A stretch of DNA of 44,541 nucleotides from Welwitschia mirabilis (GCA_051453625.1 JBOZIK010000001.1:29796565-29841105), one strand, 5' to 3'. Positions 1 through 11,830 are shown, numbered from the stretch's first letter. Notes: generated by a model not told the origin, from the letters alone. Translations and numbers: made by a program.

Positions 1-290
1 AAATCATCAATCATAGTGAGAAAATAATGTTTTCCACCTAGACTTCAAGTTTAAGCTAGACCTACTAGATTCATATGGATAAGCTCTAATGGCATAGATG
101 TGGAAGTCTAGTTTTTACTTTTATGTAAATTCCTTATTTGTTTTTTCTTTTAGCATGCATCACATAACCTTGTTTTTCTACATTTATCTTAGGAATACCT
201 TTTACAATGTTTTTATGAATAATCATTTTTAATTGATCATGATTAACATGACCTAGTCATTTATGCCAAATCTTTTCTTGAGAAACATTT
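1..290 (-). pseudogene. copia integrase, zinc-binding domain and start of core (decayed)
   Basis: On the minus strand 242-268 reads W-H-K-stop-L-G-H-V-N, the His part of the HHCC zinc domain that precedes copia integrase; the stop is TGA. The Cys pair (C-D-A-C) follows in another frame near 145-160, so there is a frameshift between them. The core starts L-E-L-I-H-M-N-L-V-G near 60-95; the Asn codon at 69-71 stands where the first catalytic Asp of the DDE triad belongs, a G-to-A change. A G-G-K-H-Y-F-L-T-M-I-D-D run follows near the left edge. The rest of integrase lies outside the window. Confidence 0.8.
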
Positions 291-528
291 AAAAAATAAC
301 ATGAAGAAAATTATTGATCTATGCTATATACATTATCTATTCTACTTGCTCTAAGAATTACATTATTAGATTTTTCATGTAAAATTTCACATTTTAATTT
401 ATCGAAGACTACCTTATGGCCTTTGTGATAAATTCAAATAATGCTCATTAAATTATGCTTTAAATCATTTACATTTAAAACTTAATTAATTCTAGGAAGG
501 TTACCTCTACCAATGCTTCCAATGCCTT

Positions 529-717
529 CTATATTTGCTCTTCATTGTCACTGAAAGTCACTTCTCCTCTATTAAAGTTAGTTAATTGCTTAAACCTGGA
601 TCTATCTCCTATCATATGCCTTGAACACCTACTATCTAGATACCAGCTAGTGCTATTTGAAATCTTGAAAGTTATCTGAATTAAAAGACTTTTAAGATCA
701 TTAGCTTTCACCCACAT
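529..717 (-). pseudogene. copia aspartic protease fragment
   Basis: The minus-strand reading contains W-Y-L-D-S-R-C-S-R-H-M-I-G-D, the active-site region of copia protease, usually W-Y-L-D-S-G-C-S-R-H-M-T-G-D. The catalytic Asp is kept, but the Gly of the D-S-G triad is Arg. It lies between the gag start (1277-1447) and the integrase zinc domain (1-290), as expected for a minus-strand Gag-Pol polyprotein. The open stretch is only 62 codons and continues a polyprotein, so its methionine is not a real start. Confidence 0.85.
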
Positions 718-906
718 AGTCTTTTTAGACTTATATGGTATACATCCTTTTGGAAATAGTACTAATTGAGTTTGAGAATAATATTAATTTTCTACCATTA
801 CATAAAAGTTTTAAATGATTAATTTTTTCATAGAAATGAGAAGTAACTTTTGAGAAGAACTTACTATTTCATGTTACTTGATTTTGCTTCTTTTGAGGTT
901 TTTAAG

Positions 907-1276
907 NNNNNNNNNNNNNNNNNNNNNNNNNNNNNNNNNNNNNNNNNNNNNNNNNNNNNNNNNNNNNNNNNNNNNNNNNNNNNNNNNNNNNNNNNNNNNN
1001 NNNNNNNNNNNNNNNNNNNNNNNNNNNNNNNNNNNNNNNNNNNNNNNNNNNNNNNNNNNNNNNNNNNNNNNNNNNNNNNNNNNNNNNNNNNNNNNNNNNN
1101 NNNNNNNNNNNNNNNNNNNNNNNNNNNNNNNNNNNNNNNNNNNNNNNNNNNNNNNNNNNNNNNNNNNNNNNNNNNNNNNNNNNNNNNNNNNNNNNNNNNN
1201 NNNNNNNNNNNNNNNNNNNNNNNNNNNNNNNNNNNNNNNNNNNNNNNNNNNNNNNNNNNNNNNNNNNNNNNNNNNN
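907..1276. other. assembly gap, 370 N, inside element 1 gag
   Basis: Unsequenced. Its odd length suggests a sized gap rather than a fixed placeholder. It should hold most of gag of element 1. Any open frame drawn across it is meaningless. Confidence 0.95.
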
Positions 1277-1447
1277 CTCTTTGTCAAATTTTTGAACTAA
1301 TCTATTATCACTTTCACTTAATTCCTTTGCATTTCCACTATTTTCAATTTGTTTTAAAAAATATCCACATACTATCCAAAACATACAAGTAAAAATACAA
1401 GTATCTAAGAAGGGCATATTTGAAAAATCAACAAAGGAATTACTCAT
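1277..1447 (-). pseudogene. copia gag N-terminus (partial, cut by gap)
   Basis: A minus-strand ATG at 1447 lies 53 bases downstream of the primer site, close to the 62 bases seen in the 14-22 kb element. The protein has M-P-F-L-D-T, then F-W, then Y-F-L-K-Q-I, with the same spacing as the copia gag start P-P-F-F-x-G-x-N-Y-x-x-W followed by a short helix. It runs into the N gap after 57 residues. Gag identity is inferred from place and spacing; the match itself is weak. Confidence 0.5.
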
Positions 1448-1499
1448 TATAGGATTATAAAGTCTAGATCGGTTAAAATCTAAAGAAAGACTTTACTTA

Positions 1500-1511
1500 G
1501 CTTTCATATCA
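1500..1511 (-). other. primer-binding site, initiator Met-tRNA type (decayed)
   Basis: Minus strand TGATATGAAAGC, against the usual TGGTATCAGAGC. It is separated by 2 bases from the LTR end at 1514, as in the 14-22 kb element. It marks where minus-strand DNA synthesis would have been primed. Confidence 0.75.
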
Positions 1512-1513
1512 AT

Positions 1514-2930
1514 TGATAGGATCGAGAACCCTAGACAAGGGAGTGAATATGTTCTTAAAACAAATTAACTAATAATTCATAATATATCAAAAGTTTGATT
1601 AAAATAATTTGCTAATAAAATTATGCATATGAAGAAAAACTAAAAGTATTCAAAGTAATGAAACTAACAGAAATCATAAAATACTAAATAGATACACCAC
1701 CTACTTTACTCTCAACAATCAACTTATTTTCAAGCTTGATCTAGATCTTTATTAACTCTTTCAAGTATTGCAGGTTCACCTGTCACCTTTAAAAATAGAC
1801 TTTTATAGGCTTAGTCTCAACCTTTAGAGAATGTAGTAATGATGTTAAGAATGCCTTAATGCACAAATATCACTTTTTCTTGATACAATGGATTTGATGG
1901 AGCTCTTCTTCTATAGATTTATAATAGATAAAGTACTAGATCTAACCTTAAATGTACAAATAACACAAATGATATATATTCCTTAGTCAAGAGTACAAAT
2001 GCTAAGATTCAATAGTAAATATCACAAGATTTTAGTACTTTTTTATGAGTTAAAAATATTCTTTCATCATCTCTGTCTTGGCTATTTATATTAAAAGGCT
2101 TTTAGGGTTTATTATATTTGAAAATGTGCTTCTAATGTCTATATAGCTAAAAAACGACTATCTAATGGATACATAATAGATATAAAATGGATAGAAAATT
2201 TAATTCTATTCTCGTACGTCAACTCCTCAAAAGTCTAGTTGACACCATCTAGTGCTATAACTTACACAGGTCACCCAAGTGAAATTTTCAATCATCCCAG
2301 TTTCTTATAGCTTCACATCCAATTGACCCCTCAAGGTTCAGTGGACCCCAATCTAGTCATCCATCATTATGTCTGATTACCTACTAGTTCTTAGTCAACC
2401 CCATGATGATCGGCTCAGGCGTATCAGCTGCACATTGCTCAGCTCTAATTGATCCCTTTAAAGGTTCAGTCGACCCCTTAATAATTGGTTTAGGAGTACT
2501 ATTCTTAGGTTCATAGATCTGGTCGACCCCATCATAGGTCCAGTCGACCCCTTGTTATTTAGTTTAGGGATACTGTTACCAAGACCACAAATCTAGTCGA
2601 CCCCATAAAGGTCTGGTTGACCCCTTATCATTCGGTTCAGGGATACTAGCTCTCAAGATTATAGGTTTGGTTGACTCCATCATAAATCTGATCGATCCCT
2701 GTGAATTTAGTTCAATTCTAAGTGTCTTATTCAGGTGCGGTCAACCCCTTAAAAGTCTGGTTGCTCCTCGGGTGAATAAGTGAACTTGACAGGTTTCTAG
2801 TGATCAGAATTAAATAGTTTTGGCTTCATCATTAAACCTGCAAGTAATTAACATCTTTTGCACAAGATACACAAAATTTTCTATACAAAAAACATTAGTT
2901 TGACATCAATTAGCAAAACATAATCTAACA
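1514..2930 (-). repeat. 5' LTR of copia element 1 (1417 bp)
   Basis: On the minus strand it starts TGTTAGATTATG at 2930 and ends CCTATCA at 1514, giving TG...CA ends, and is followed after two bases by the primer site. The right part (U3) holds the array at 2215-2780. The partner LTR lies left of the window, so its age and target duplication cannot be judged; the bases just right of 2930 are GAATT. Confidence 0.75.
2215..2780. repeat. U3 array of GTCGAC-type words in element 1 LTR
   Basis: About thirteen degenerate words resemble GTCGACCCC, GTTGACCCC or GTCAACCCC. In the best part the words sit in a higher-order unit of about 73-74 bp that starts near 2467, 2541 and 2614; each unit has two words plus a TTTAGGGATACT-like segment. 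GTCGAC is palindromic, and GTTGAC and GTCAAC are its two single CpG-loss forms. Confidence 0.75.
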
Positions 2931-4150
2931 GAATTGGCTTGATTTAACTTTTCAATTAAAGAAAGGAAGGAAATTCTAGAGGAAGTAATAAGGATAAGGA
3001 GAAAAAGGGGCATAAATATAACTAGTAGTAAATCAAAATATAAAGCAAAAAATAAGATTGATGAATGTATAAGATCAACTATAAACATACATTAAATAAG
3101 CATATAAGAATGAAATAGGACATAGAAAGTAAATAAAAAAGGTTGAGTAATATAGTAATATCATAATGATAAATGTGAAATGAAGGTAATATAAAATGAT
3201 AAATATAACTATATATAAAGGTATAAAATGGTGGGTAATAAGTAAATATGAAGAAGTGTAGAAGGTTGTTATGAGATGAAAGGCAAGTAAAGATTATATG
3301 AAGTAAGCGTAAGTGAGAAAACAGAATACAAGATGAAAGTGGAAAACAAAAATTAGATAAGATGGGAAGAAATTAAAAAAGAAAACTTGAATATTAAAAA
3401 CATTAGAAGTATAGTGAATTTCATTAAACAGGAATCATAAATATTTTTAAATTGTTTTGCTATCAAACCATTATTAATTTATATTTGATCTTAAATGTAT
3501 ACACATAATTGACCATGGGGTATGTGTGTGAAATTATTATGATGCTAATATCAATTTTGATTAATAAGAACATAAATGGAAAATGATTTATAAGGTATTA
3601 ATAATACCAATCCTAATGTTAAGATGGAAAATACCTTGAATCCAACATGAAGTTTAGATAATTTAACAAATTCACTATTTTATAATAACCCTTAGAGACA
3701 AATAAATATATCTACATGTATATGAGACATAATATCATGATTTTTCCTTTTATTATTCTATTGATATCATAAGTAATCTAATTTATAGACTTGATTTTAT
3801 TATGTTAGAATTATAAAAGAAATAGTTATGACATTTTGCTATCATACTGACATGTGTCTTTATGATTTAATGTAAGTACGTATGCATGTTATAGTTATAC
3901 AATGATGCAAGTTTAGCACATTCCTCAATCATTAAATTTGCTTCTTATATGCCTTAACACATTTCAGATATATATTCTTAAACATATAAGGTTGATGCTT
4001 ATGAATTAAATCTCTCAAATAGTTACATGTCATACTGTACATAAAATGATATATTATTAGTGATTTTTCTATGATGTTTATTGAAATAGTTAGGCATTTA
4101 ATTTGTTGTCTTTATTCATTAACCTCTATCATGCTAAGTACGTTGATACT
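2931..4150. other. non-coding, A/G-rich then AT-rich
   Basis: No gene seen. About 2990-3420 is purine-rich with many short GAAAG/TAAAG runs. A 12-base match (9 of 12) to a Met-tRNA primer site at 3459-3470 on the minus strand was considered and not accepted. Confidence 0.5.
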
Positions 4151-5135
4151 AGTGATTTAATTAATGGAACATGAGCTAGTTCCTTTGGCATTTTGCATAA
4201 TTATATATTATTAGATTCATTATGTTATATTATAAAAGGAGCAGCTATGAGGTACCCCACTAAAATGGTGCATATGTATGTGTATATGTATGTATGTGTG
4301 TGTGTTAATCATATTTTTACATGATTTTATTGTAATAACATTTTATTATAATACTTCCTTCTCATTAGCTTGCACTAAGACATTGGGAAGATATGAGGGA
4401 TCTCTTGAGCTTAGTGAATGAGGTTACTAATGAATATTTTAGTCAAGTGATTAGATGGTTCACAATATATATATTTGGTTACCCATATATGATTTATATT
4501 AATATACATACATGTTTTTATCAAGAATGTGTTAGAATTACTTATTAGGGATGGATGTTATAACCTTAGATTTCTTGACTAGTTGCATCTTATATTTTTA
4601 CATAGCTACTATGCACATGTATGTATGTATAGATGTGTGATATTGTTTGATACATACTCTTCTTCTAATTGAGTTGAATTTTAAGTTCTTTCATTATTCT
4701 TGCATTGTTTTATGCCTAGGATTACCACGTTCCTATTGATATGGACCACCTTGATCTATATTATGCTCATGTGTATTGGTGAAGATGGAAACGAGATCCA
4801 AGATAGAACTATGTCTGGGATGAACTCCTCTAGATGACAATACATAGGTGTGATTTCTTAATTGTTAATGTAACCAACCATTTAACCACGACTTACACAT
4901 TGCTTTTGTATGTTCCTAATTAAGATTTCTAAATAACATTAAGTTTGGATGTGGTGTTACTCAAGTGAGCTATTATAATATATTTTACTTAAGGTATAAC
5001 TTATGAATAACTAAAAGGCAAGTCTCTTAGTCATAACCTAATTGATCCACCATAATGGTTAATTAAGCAATTATATTTAATTAATATTAAAAAAACTAGT
5101 GCCTCTTAAGTCTAATTCAAGGCCAAGTTGTGGCA
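4150..5135 (-). repeat. dispersed LTR-like repeat, copy A
   Basis: Reverse-complement match to copy B at 42127-43106. Shared landmarks include 4735-4815 (GACCACCTTGATCTAT), 4200-4300 (TTAGATTCATTATG, AAAAGGAGCAGCTA, then a TATG/TGTG run) and the terminus TGCCACAACTTGG at 5135 on the minus strand, against TGTCACAACCCG at 42127. A TGTCACAACCC start is common in Del/Tekay-type gypsy LTRs, so a gypsy LTR is likely. Copy A probably runs on left of 4150, because copy B is cut there by a CACTA insertion. Confidence 0.7.
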
Positions 5136-7246
5136 TTGATTCCATGCCTCCTAACACTATTTTAGCATTTGTTCATAGCCCTCTATCTATGATCTTACAA
5201 TGCTCTTTTTGTACTTCCTATGTTCACATCCCATTACTTGCCAACATTGCTTTTCTCTTATAGTGCCCACAGCTTATCAACTTGTGATTTGCTTGCTACT
5301 AATCATTAACTTTAGTCTTTCTCTATTTCATCATGCTGTTGTGTGCCATTATAATCTACTGATATAGTTGTCTTTATTTTGCTTGTATACCTTGCTTTTC
5401 TAGCACTCCTGAGTTTTAGCCTCTTGTGTGTTGTGCCTCCTCCACAATGTTCACCATCTGCTAGTGTGAACCACATCCACTACTCCATGCGTCTGAGTTC
5501 CAACTGCAACATGCTTCCTATGCTCTATCCCATATGCTAACCTTTGCCTTGATAGCATCTTGAGTTCACTACACTCCTATCCTCTACCTCCCATAACCAG
5601 CCTACTGCATGGTTACTACTCCTACCTACCTGGTGCTTTTGTTACTTTGTCGTATCTCTAGCGTAGCTAGTCACTACTGACCTACCATTACACCTTGGCC
5701 TGGCTGGTCTATGTTTCTCTATTATGCTAATGATACCTATGTGTCAATTGTTTTCCATTAACTAATTTGTAGATCATTTTGCTCAAAATGAAGATAGGAA
5801 GTTGAGTATTTTAAATTGAATGAACTTTGTTTTTATCTTTTTAAATCATTTAAAACTTTAAATTTTTGTGTCTATCTTCTCTGCTACATCTTCCTCTACT
5901 ATCACAATGTTGTCTTATCAGAAACTAGCTCTATCATTATAAGTTCTTCCATATCTACTGCCTAAAGAAACCCTACATCATTTGCTATAATAGCCTGTTG
6001 TACCATAATAACCTCAATGTAGAGCGTTGTTCTTCTCATCTTACTTCCTTTGACACTGTCAATTCTAGGGAATATATAGCTTTATCCCACTTTGCTAGAA
6101 GGGTCCTTTATTATTATGAACTCTCACTTTATTAAAAGTAGAGCAAGCAACTCCGCATTTCTCAATCAAGTTGGTATTTGCATGCTTCATCAGCATTCAT
6201 AGTTGACAGAAAGGTATTGTGGCATTATGATGTACATGTATCCTTGGGACATCATCCATCATATGTCCCACTATTAGTGTGGTATTTTTGTTGGTCATCT
6301 ATTATTTTCTGTGGTCCCTCTACCATTTTTAATATCTTGCAGCTTGAATTGAACAAGATATGACATAAACATAGTAACAAATTTCTCGTGCCATCCACAT
6401 AAGTAATAATTTTTTAAAATAACCTTGGACCTAAGGTTTATCTTTGACCAAAACCCTTCTTTGAGATACATGTGGATTTTGGCTTAGTAGTTTTAGTTGG
6501 ATAGATATGTGAAATTACTCTATTTTGCCTCATTAGTTTTGCATTTTTATGCACATGTGATTTGTGCTAGTTAATCTTCTGTTTCTATGTACATGTGACT
6601 TATGCTACTAAACCATTTCTCATCCATTGCTTAGTTATGCACATATGTGCTTTAGTTAGTCATTGCTTAGTTGTCAGCAGAGTTTTGTGCATATGCACAG
6701 TTTTATGCAATTTTTTATTTTTTGAGCTTTTTAAGCCCTTTTTTGAAAATTTTGAGTATTTTTCAGACTTATAAGCCCAAAACTCAATTCTCATCATCAA
6801 ATCAAGCTAAGACATTGAGAAATTTCCCTTGATTTTAATGTTTTAGATCTTTTGTATTATTTTAAGCTCATTTTTGTACTCTTTTTGAGGTTTTTTTTTT
6901 GAGGGGGTAGATATTGGAGGTTAAATGTCTCTTATAAAGTCAAGTTAAGATGTGAAACAAGATGCCTCGACTTGATTTTTCCTCTTGAATTATTTTTATG
7001 ATTTGGATAGATTAAGCTAAGTTGGATGTTGAGAAAGATTTACTTACCTTAATTATACCACAATCAATTCCTTTTTGCTATGTCTTGGTCTTTGTTTTTT
7101 AATAATACATAATAATTTTATTAATCTTTTTTAAGTCAAGTCATAAAAAAGGAAATTACTTTTCATTGAGTGGTGGGGAGCATGGGGAGTCTTACTTAAA
7201 TAAATATCCGTGTTAGGCTTTACATTATCTTCTAAATCTTATTCAG
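5136..7246. other. non-coding; GC-richer block at 5150-5760
   Basis: No gene recognised on either strand. The 5150-5760 block is richer in C than its neighbours and lacks long open frames. Around 6530-6720 there are several degenerate repeats of TGCACATGTG-like words. 6890-6912 is a poly-T followed by GAGGGGG. Confidence 0.4.
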
Positions 7247-7438
7247 TAGTCTTAACTATCATAACTACAAAGTTTGATCTATACAAAGAGTTNNNNNNNN
7301 NNNNNNNNNNNNNNNNNNNNNNNNNNNNNNNNNNNNNNNNNNNNNNNNNNNNNNNNNNNNNNNNNNNNNNNNNNNNNNNNNNNNNNNNNNNNTAGTCTTA
7401 ACTATCATAACTACAAAGTTTGATCTATACAAAGAGTT
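7247..7438. repeat. identical 46-bp sequence on both sides of a 100-N gap
   Basis: 7247-7292 and 7393-7438 are identical, and the gap between them is exactly 100 N. This is the pattern of two contig ends that overlap but were joined with a standard spacer. No sequence need be missing. Confidence 0.9.
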
Positions 7439-8072
7439 GTAACTCTCTTAACAAGACATGTCTCAAGTGCCTCTAGGTCCAGATTCCTATGTATGCCTTA
7501 GTAATTAAGGGTATATTTAATGAAAGCTAGAGGCATAATGGTAGGATCTTCTTATATTACATGATATTTTCCCTTAAGGGGGATGTATAGCTAAGGTAAT
7601 CGAAATAGGCTAACAACTTGAAAGTTCCCCTAAAGTGATTCACATTTTTGTCTTTTTATTGCCTTAGAATACAAGGATACCACACTTGAAGAGGATATGA
7701 TCACTACTCAAAGTCAGGAATAGACTTTAAAATTGACTAATCTTAGTGTTTCATTAATCAACAATTAATTTAGGGCCCCCTGTATTGAAATCTATCTTAC
7801 TCATATTAAAAAACTTTAAATAAAATATCTTTGATTTTATTCTTATGTGCATAGACTTTTGCTGAGTAAGGGGGTATTCTTGGTTGTCATAGTTTGTGGT
7901 TGACAGATCACTCAATTTTTGGATTTGATTCCCTTTTAGTGTTATTATACCTCTCTGTTGTGACATTTTTATCTCTTTACTTTCATTGCATTATGCCTTG
8001 AACTGATCACTTAAAATTATGGATGAGGGCAAGATTTCTTTGCTTATGACTGTGTCATCTCTTATTTTCTTC
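7439..8072. other. non-coding stretch before a large gap
   Basis: No gene seen. The short open frames here do not resemble known proteins. It may be the leader or LTR of the copia relic that follows, but no primer site was found. Confidence 0.35.
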
Positions 8073-8965
8073 NNNNNNNNNNNNNNNNNNNNNNNNNNNN
8101 NNNNNNNNNNNNNNNNNNNNNNNNNNNNNNNNNNNNNNNNNNNNNNNNNNNNNNNNNNNNNNNNNNNNNNNNNNNNNNNNNNNNNNNNNNNNNNNNNNNN
8201 NNNNNNNNNNNNNNNNNNNNNNNNNNNNNNNNNNNNNNNNNNNNNNNNNNNNNNNNNNNNNNNNNNNNNNNNNNNNNNNNNNNNNNNNNNNNNNNNNNNN
8301 NNNNNNNNNNNNNNNNNNNNNNNNNNNNNNNNNNNNNNNNNNNNNNNNNNNNNNNNNNNNNNNNNNNNNNNNNNNNNNNNNNNNNNNNNNNNNNNNNNNN
8401 NNNNNNNNNNNNNNNNNNNNNNNNNNNNNNNNNNNNNNNNNNNNNNNNNNNNNNNNNNNNNNNNNNNNNNNNNNNNNNNNNNNNNNNNNNNNNNNNNNNN
8501 NNNNNNNNNNNNNNNNNNNNNNNNNNNNNNNNNNNNNNNNNNNNNNNNNNNNNNNNNNNNNNNNNNNNNNNNNNNNNNNNNNNNNNNNNNNNNNNNNNNN
8601 NNNNNNNNNNNNNNNNNNNNNNNNNNNNNNNNNNNNNNNNNNNNNNNNNNNNNNNNNNNNNNNNNNNNNNNNNNNNNNNNNNNNNNNNNNNNNNNNNNNN
8701 NNNNNNNNNNNNNNNNNNNNNNNNNNNNNNNNNNNNNNNNNNNNNNNNNNNNNNNNNNNNNNNNNNNNNNNNNNNNNNNNNNNNNNNNNNNNNNNNNNNN
8801 NNNNNNNNNNNNNNNNNNNNNNNNNNNNNNNNNNNNNNNNNNNNNNNNNNNNNNNNNNNNNNNNNNNNNNNNNNNNNNNNNNNNNNNNNNNNNNNNNNNN
8901 NNNNNNNNNNNNNNNNNNNNNNNNNNNNNNNNNNNNNNNNNNNNNNNNNNNNNNNNNNNNNNNNN
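8073..8965. other. assembly gap, 893 N
   Basis: Unsequenced, with a length suggesting a sized gap. It may hold the start of gag of the copia relic to the right. Confidence 0.95.
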
Positions 8966-10063
8966 AAGTTGCTTCTAGTTTTTATCCTTTCCCAACCATT
9001 TCACATTTGGCATCATCTTCAAAGGGAAATTTTTAGTGGTTGTCAAAATCTTTCACACTCATTCTTACCATTAGGATCATGACCAACATCATAATCGCTC
9101 TTTAGGATGATCAGTCATGCAAGGTTCTGCATGAAAATTTCATGTTAACTATGTAGATTTATGATAATGAGAAGGAAGCTTTGGCCCATGCTCATATACC
9201 TCTTTAGGCTTTAGTTGAAGAAGCCACTTGGCAAGATATTAATAAGAAATTAATAGAGATTATGTAGAAATTTGTTTCTTATCAACATAAGAAGTTAGTT
9301 AATCAAACTAAATTAATCTATACCAACTTTTATACTTTGAGGAATACATTCTATTCCAAAAATATCTGAAGCTCCTTAACCTCATAACTTGCATGAACAG
9401 CTTGCATTATGAAAAAGTATAGATGATACAATTGAATACACAGATGTAAGACATCAAGACAAAAGCAGCAAATATTGATTCACAAAAACAAGTTTGCATT
9501 TATTATGTTAACTTAACCCACTATTATTTGAAGGAAACTTTCTTGTGTAGTTATATTATATTGCTACATAATAGTAGATAACTAAATATTATAACTTTTG
9601 ATATGATTAGTAAGAATTTCCTTTTCACTAAAGCTTAGTTTAACTTCATGGGATCTTTTACCTATGATAATGCATACAAAGTTTATTATTCTCGTGGTCA
9701 TCCTACTCGACATAAATAGTCTACCAGCAACTTCCATCCGCAAAAGAAATTGCATCACAATAATTATAAGGCTTTACAAAAATAGCAAAATAAAAAGCCT
9801 AATTAGACTTATAAAAATAAGAAGCAAGTTTAAAATATTATCAATCCTAAGAAGAACAAATATTAGTACTCACGATGTGGAAGACAGGTTAAACTGTAAA
9901 CTTATGTAGGATTCCTTAAGACAATATAAAGTCTACACATAAGGCAAATGTAGTTACTAAAGAATTTTATTTCCCTAATGATGTTGAAAATTTTAAATCA
10001 AATGTTGTCTTGGATAACTCTGACTTTATTGGTATAAATAAGTACATACGTCATGATGTTACA

Positions 10064-10150
10064 TGAATTCTTAACATAGGTGTAACTAATCACATGACTT
10101 ATTAGCATGATCATTTTGATGACTTTATCAAATACCAAATCAGGTTTATT
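10064..10150 (+). pseudogene. copia protease active-site remnant
   Basis: The reading stop-I-L-N-I-G-V-T-N-H-M-T matches the copia protease motif W-I-L-D-S-G-A-T-N-H-M-T. The Trp codon is TGA (10064-10066) and the catalytic Asp is Asn (AAC, 10073-10075); both are G-to-A changes. The Ser of D-S-G is Ile. It cannot have been active. Confidence 0.75.
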
Positions 10151-10439
10151 TTCTAAATAGGACTCTATCTTTTTTGAAAGGCTATGGTTCAATTACCCTT
10201 AACATTACTCGCTCCATAGACTATCTCTCATGTTTTGTATATTCCTTCTTTGAGATTTCATCGTTTATCACTTTCCGCTTTAGTATGAGAAGATCTATCT
10301 ATTTTCATGATGAAGCACTCATAGGACATTTATAATGATAATTAAGAATTGATCATAAAAGAATACATGGATGGAAATCTTGTTCATTTTTATAGTTGTG
10401 TTAGAATGTGAGAGATCGTATGCACAGTTTCTAAGATGA

Positions 10440-10990
10440 GATCTTTCCTTCGGTATTGTGGTGTGCTCAACTAGGACATCCTACTACTTATAAGATGAAT
10501 GAAATATGTGAAAATGAGAATTGGATTTTCCCATTAATTCCATGGGATTTTTCTTATTGTGAAGCATATATTATGGACAAAGTGACTAGATAATACTTGC
10601 ATCAAGTAAATGGTATACCAATCAAAAGATTTTACTTATACATAGTGATCTATGTGGAGCTATGCTAGTTTCCACTCATTATAGATTTTGTTGTTTTATC
10701 TCTTTTATTAATAATTATTTGTGAATGACTTGGGTGTACCTCACTAAATCCAAATTTTAAACTTTGGATATTTTCAAAAAGTTCAAAAGTAAAGTGGAAA
10801 AGTAACTCAACTATTGGATTAAGAGTCTTCACTTAGATAATGGTGACGAGTACACATCTGCAAAGTTTACAAACTTCTTACTTTTAAAGGGATTTAATAG
10901 TTGAAGACCTACCCTAAGACATCTCAACAAAATGGCATTGTTGGGTGACTTAATCATACTATCATGGATATGACACATTTCATGATGTAT
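10440..10990 (+). pseudogene. copia integrase, zinc domain and core (decayed)
   Basis: The zinc domain is seen as L-W-C-A-Q-L-G-H-P near 10455, where the first His of L-W-H is Cys. The core has I-H-S-D-L-C-G with the first catalytic Asp at 10647-10649, then M-T-W-V-Y-L-T-K-S-K, and S-L-H-L-D-N-G-D-E-Y-T-S with the second catalytic Asp at 10836-10838. The region that should carry the third acidic residue (Q-Q-N-G-V-x-E) reads L-N-K-M-A-L-L-G after a frame change, and that residue is not visible. Several in-frame stops lie between the motifs. Confidence 0.75.
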
Positions 10991-11214
10991 TTAATGGTAG
11001 TAAGACCTAACCTTAGGATGAAGTAGTGAATATATCAATACATCTTAATATTCATATTGGTCAATATATTAAAAAAGAATTATCTTCAACTAAAAAATGA
11101 TATGAATACAAGCTAAAGTTAAACCACTTTCATGTTTTTAGTTGCAAGTACTACATACATATTCCATAAAAACATCATGATAAATTTAGGGCACATTCTC
11201 ACTTCAACATTTTT

Positions 11215-11577
11215 ATGGAATATTTAACTAACCAAAAGGATTATCTAGTGTATCTTCCAAATCCTTACAAGATCGTAGTTTCTCATGATGTCATCTTTTT
11301 AGAGACTTTAAACAATGATTTTCAACTTAATGCTTCAAAGCTTTATCCTCCCTCTAACCTAGTAACCATGTTGGATTCTCAATGTCTTATGATTAAAAGG
11401 GGAGATATGGCCACCAGTTATGCTTTAGTTCCTTCTATTGGTATGACTTATTTACAACCTATAATGATTAGGCAATTTGGTGTTCGTAGCATACTTAATC
11501 ATGGTTCAAGTAGTAACTTAGTCAATTCTCTAACTAAAGAAGCTAATACTACCTATAGACAACATCAATATACCTAG
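11215..11577 (+). pseudogene. copia integrase C-terminal region to RT linker
   Basis: A 120-codon open stretch. Its start (K-D-Y-L-V-Y-L-P-N-P, then V-V-S-H-D-V-I-F-L-E) matches the copia pattern G-Y-R-L-Y-N-P followed by V-S-R-D-V-x-F-x-E, near the end of integrase. The rest is low-similarity linker before RT. It follows the integrase core and precedes the RT start at 11749. The methionine is internal to the polyprotein. Confidence 0.7.
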
Positions 11578-11748
11578 TTACAGTCTACTTCTCAAGATGT
11601 TTATGACGATGAGAAGGGTAAAACTAGAACCATACATAGATCACATATAAATCATGATGATGATGATAATGATAAGCTTCATTTAACTTTTAATGCTAAA
11701 CCAACTTCTTTAAAATACATCATTCTACACAGTTAGTTGATCCAAACC

Positions 11749-11830
11749 ATGAAAGAAGAATACTATGTGCTTATAGAAAATGATACATGGGAGTTGGTTC
11801 ATAAAATCAAGAAACTTATACAACATGAAG
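11749..11830 (+). pseudogene. copia reverse transcriptase N-terminal fragment
   Basis: Reads M-K-E-E-Y-Y-V-L-I-E-N-D-T-W-E-L-V-H, the conserved start of copia RT (A-M-x-E-E-x-x-A-L-x-x-N-x-T-W-x-L-V). Similarity stops within about 10 residues after this, so palm and thumb are absent. Confidence 0.75.

Larger units (their letters stand above)
1..2930 (-). mobile_element. Ty1/copia element 1 (Sirevirus-like), 5' part, cut by window edge
   Basis: Read on the minus strand the order is LTR (2930-1514), Met-tRNA-type primer site, gag start, a 370-N gap, aspartic protease, then the integrase zinc domain and the start of the integrase core, which runs off the left edge. This is the Ty1/copia order (protease, integrase, then RT). 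The LTR begins TGTTAG and ends CTATCA on the minus strand. The copy is dead: the integrase frame has a stop after W-H-K, the first catalytic Asp of integrase is Asn, and the protease Gly is Arg. The Sirevirus assignment rests on overall resemblance to the 14-22 kb element and is less certain than the copia call. Confidence 0.85.

Noticed and set aside
850-1447. Long open frames crossing the N run
   Set aside because: They are open only because N codons contain no stops. The same applies at 7210-7395, 8019-8978, 37139-37324 and 38814-39108.
3459-3470. Met-tRNA primer site for repeat copy A (minus strand)
   Set aside because: Nine of twelve bases match, but with transversions and no TG...CA LTR end beside it.
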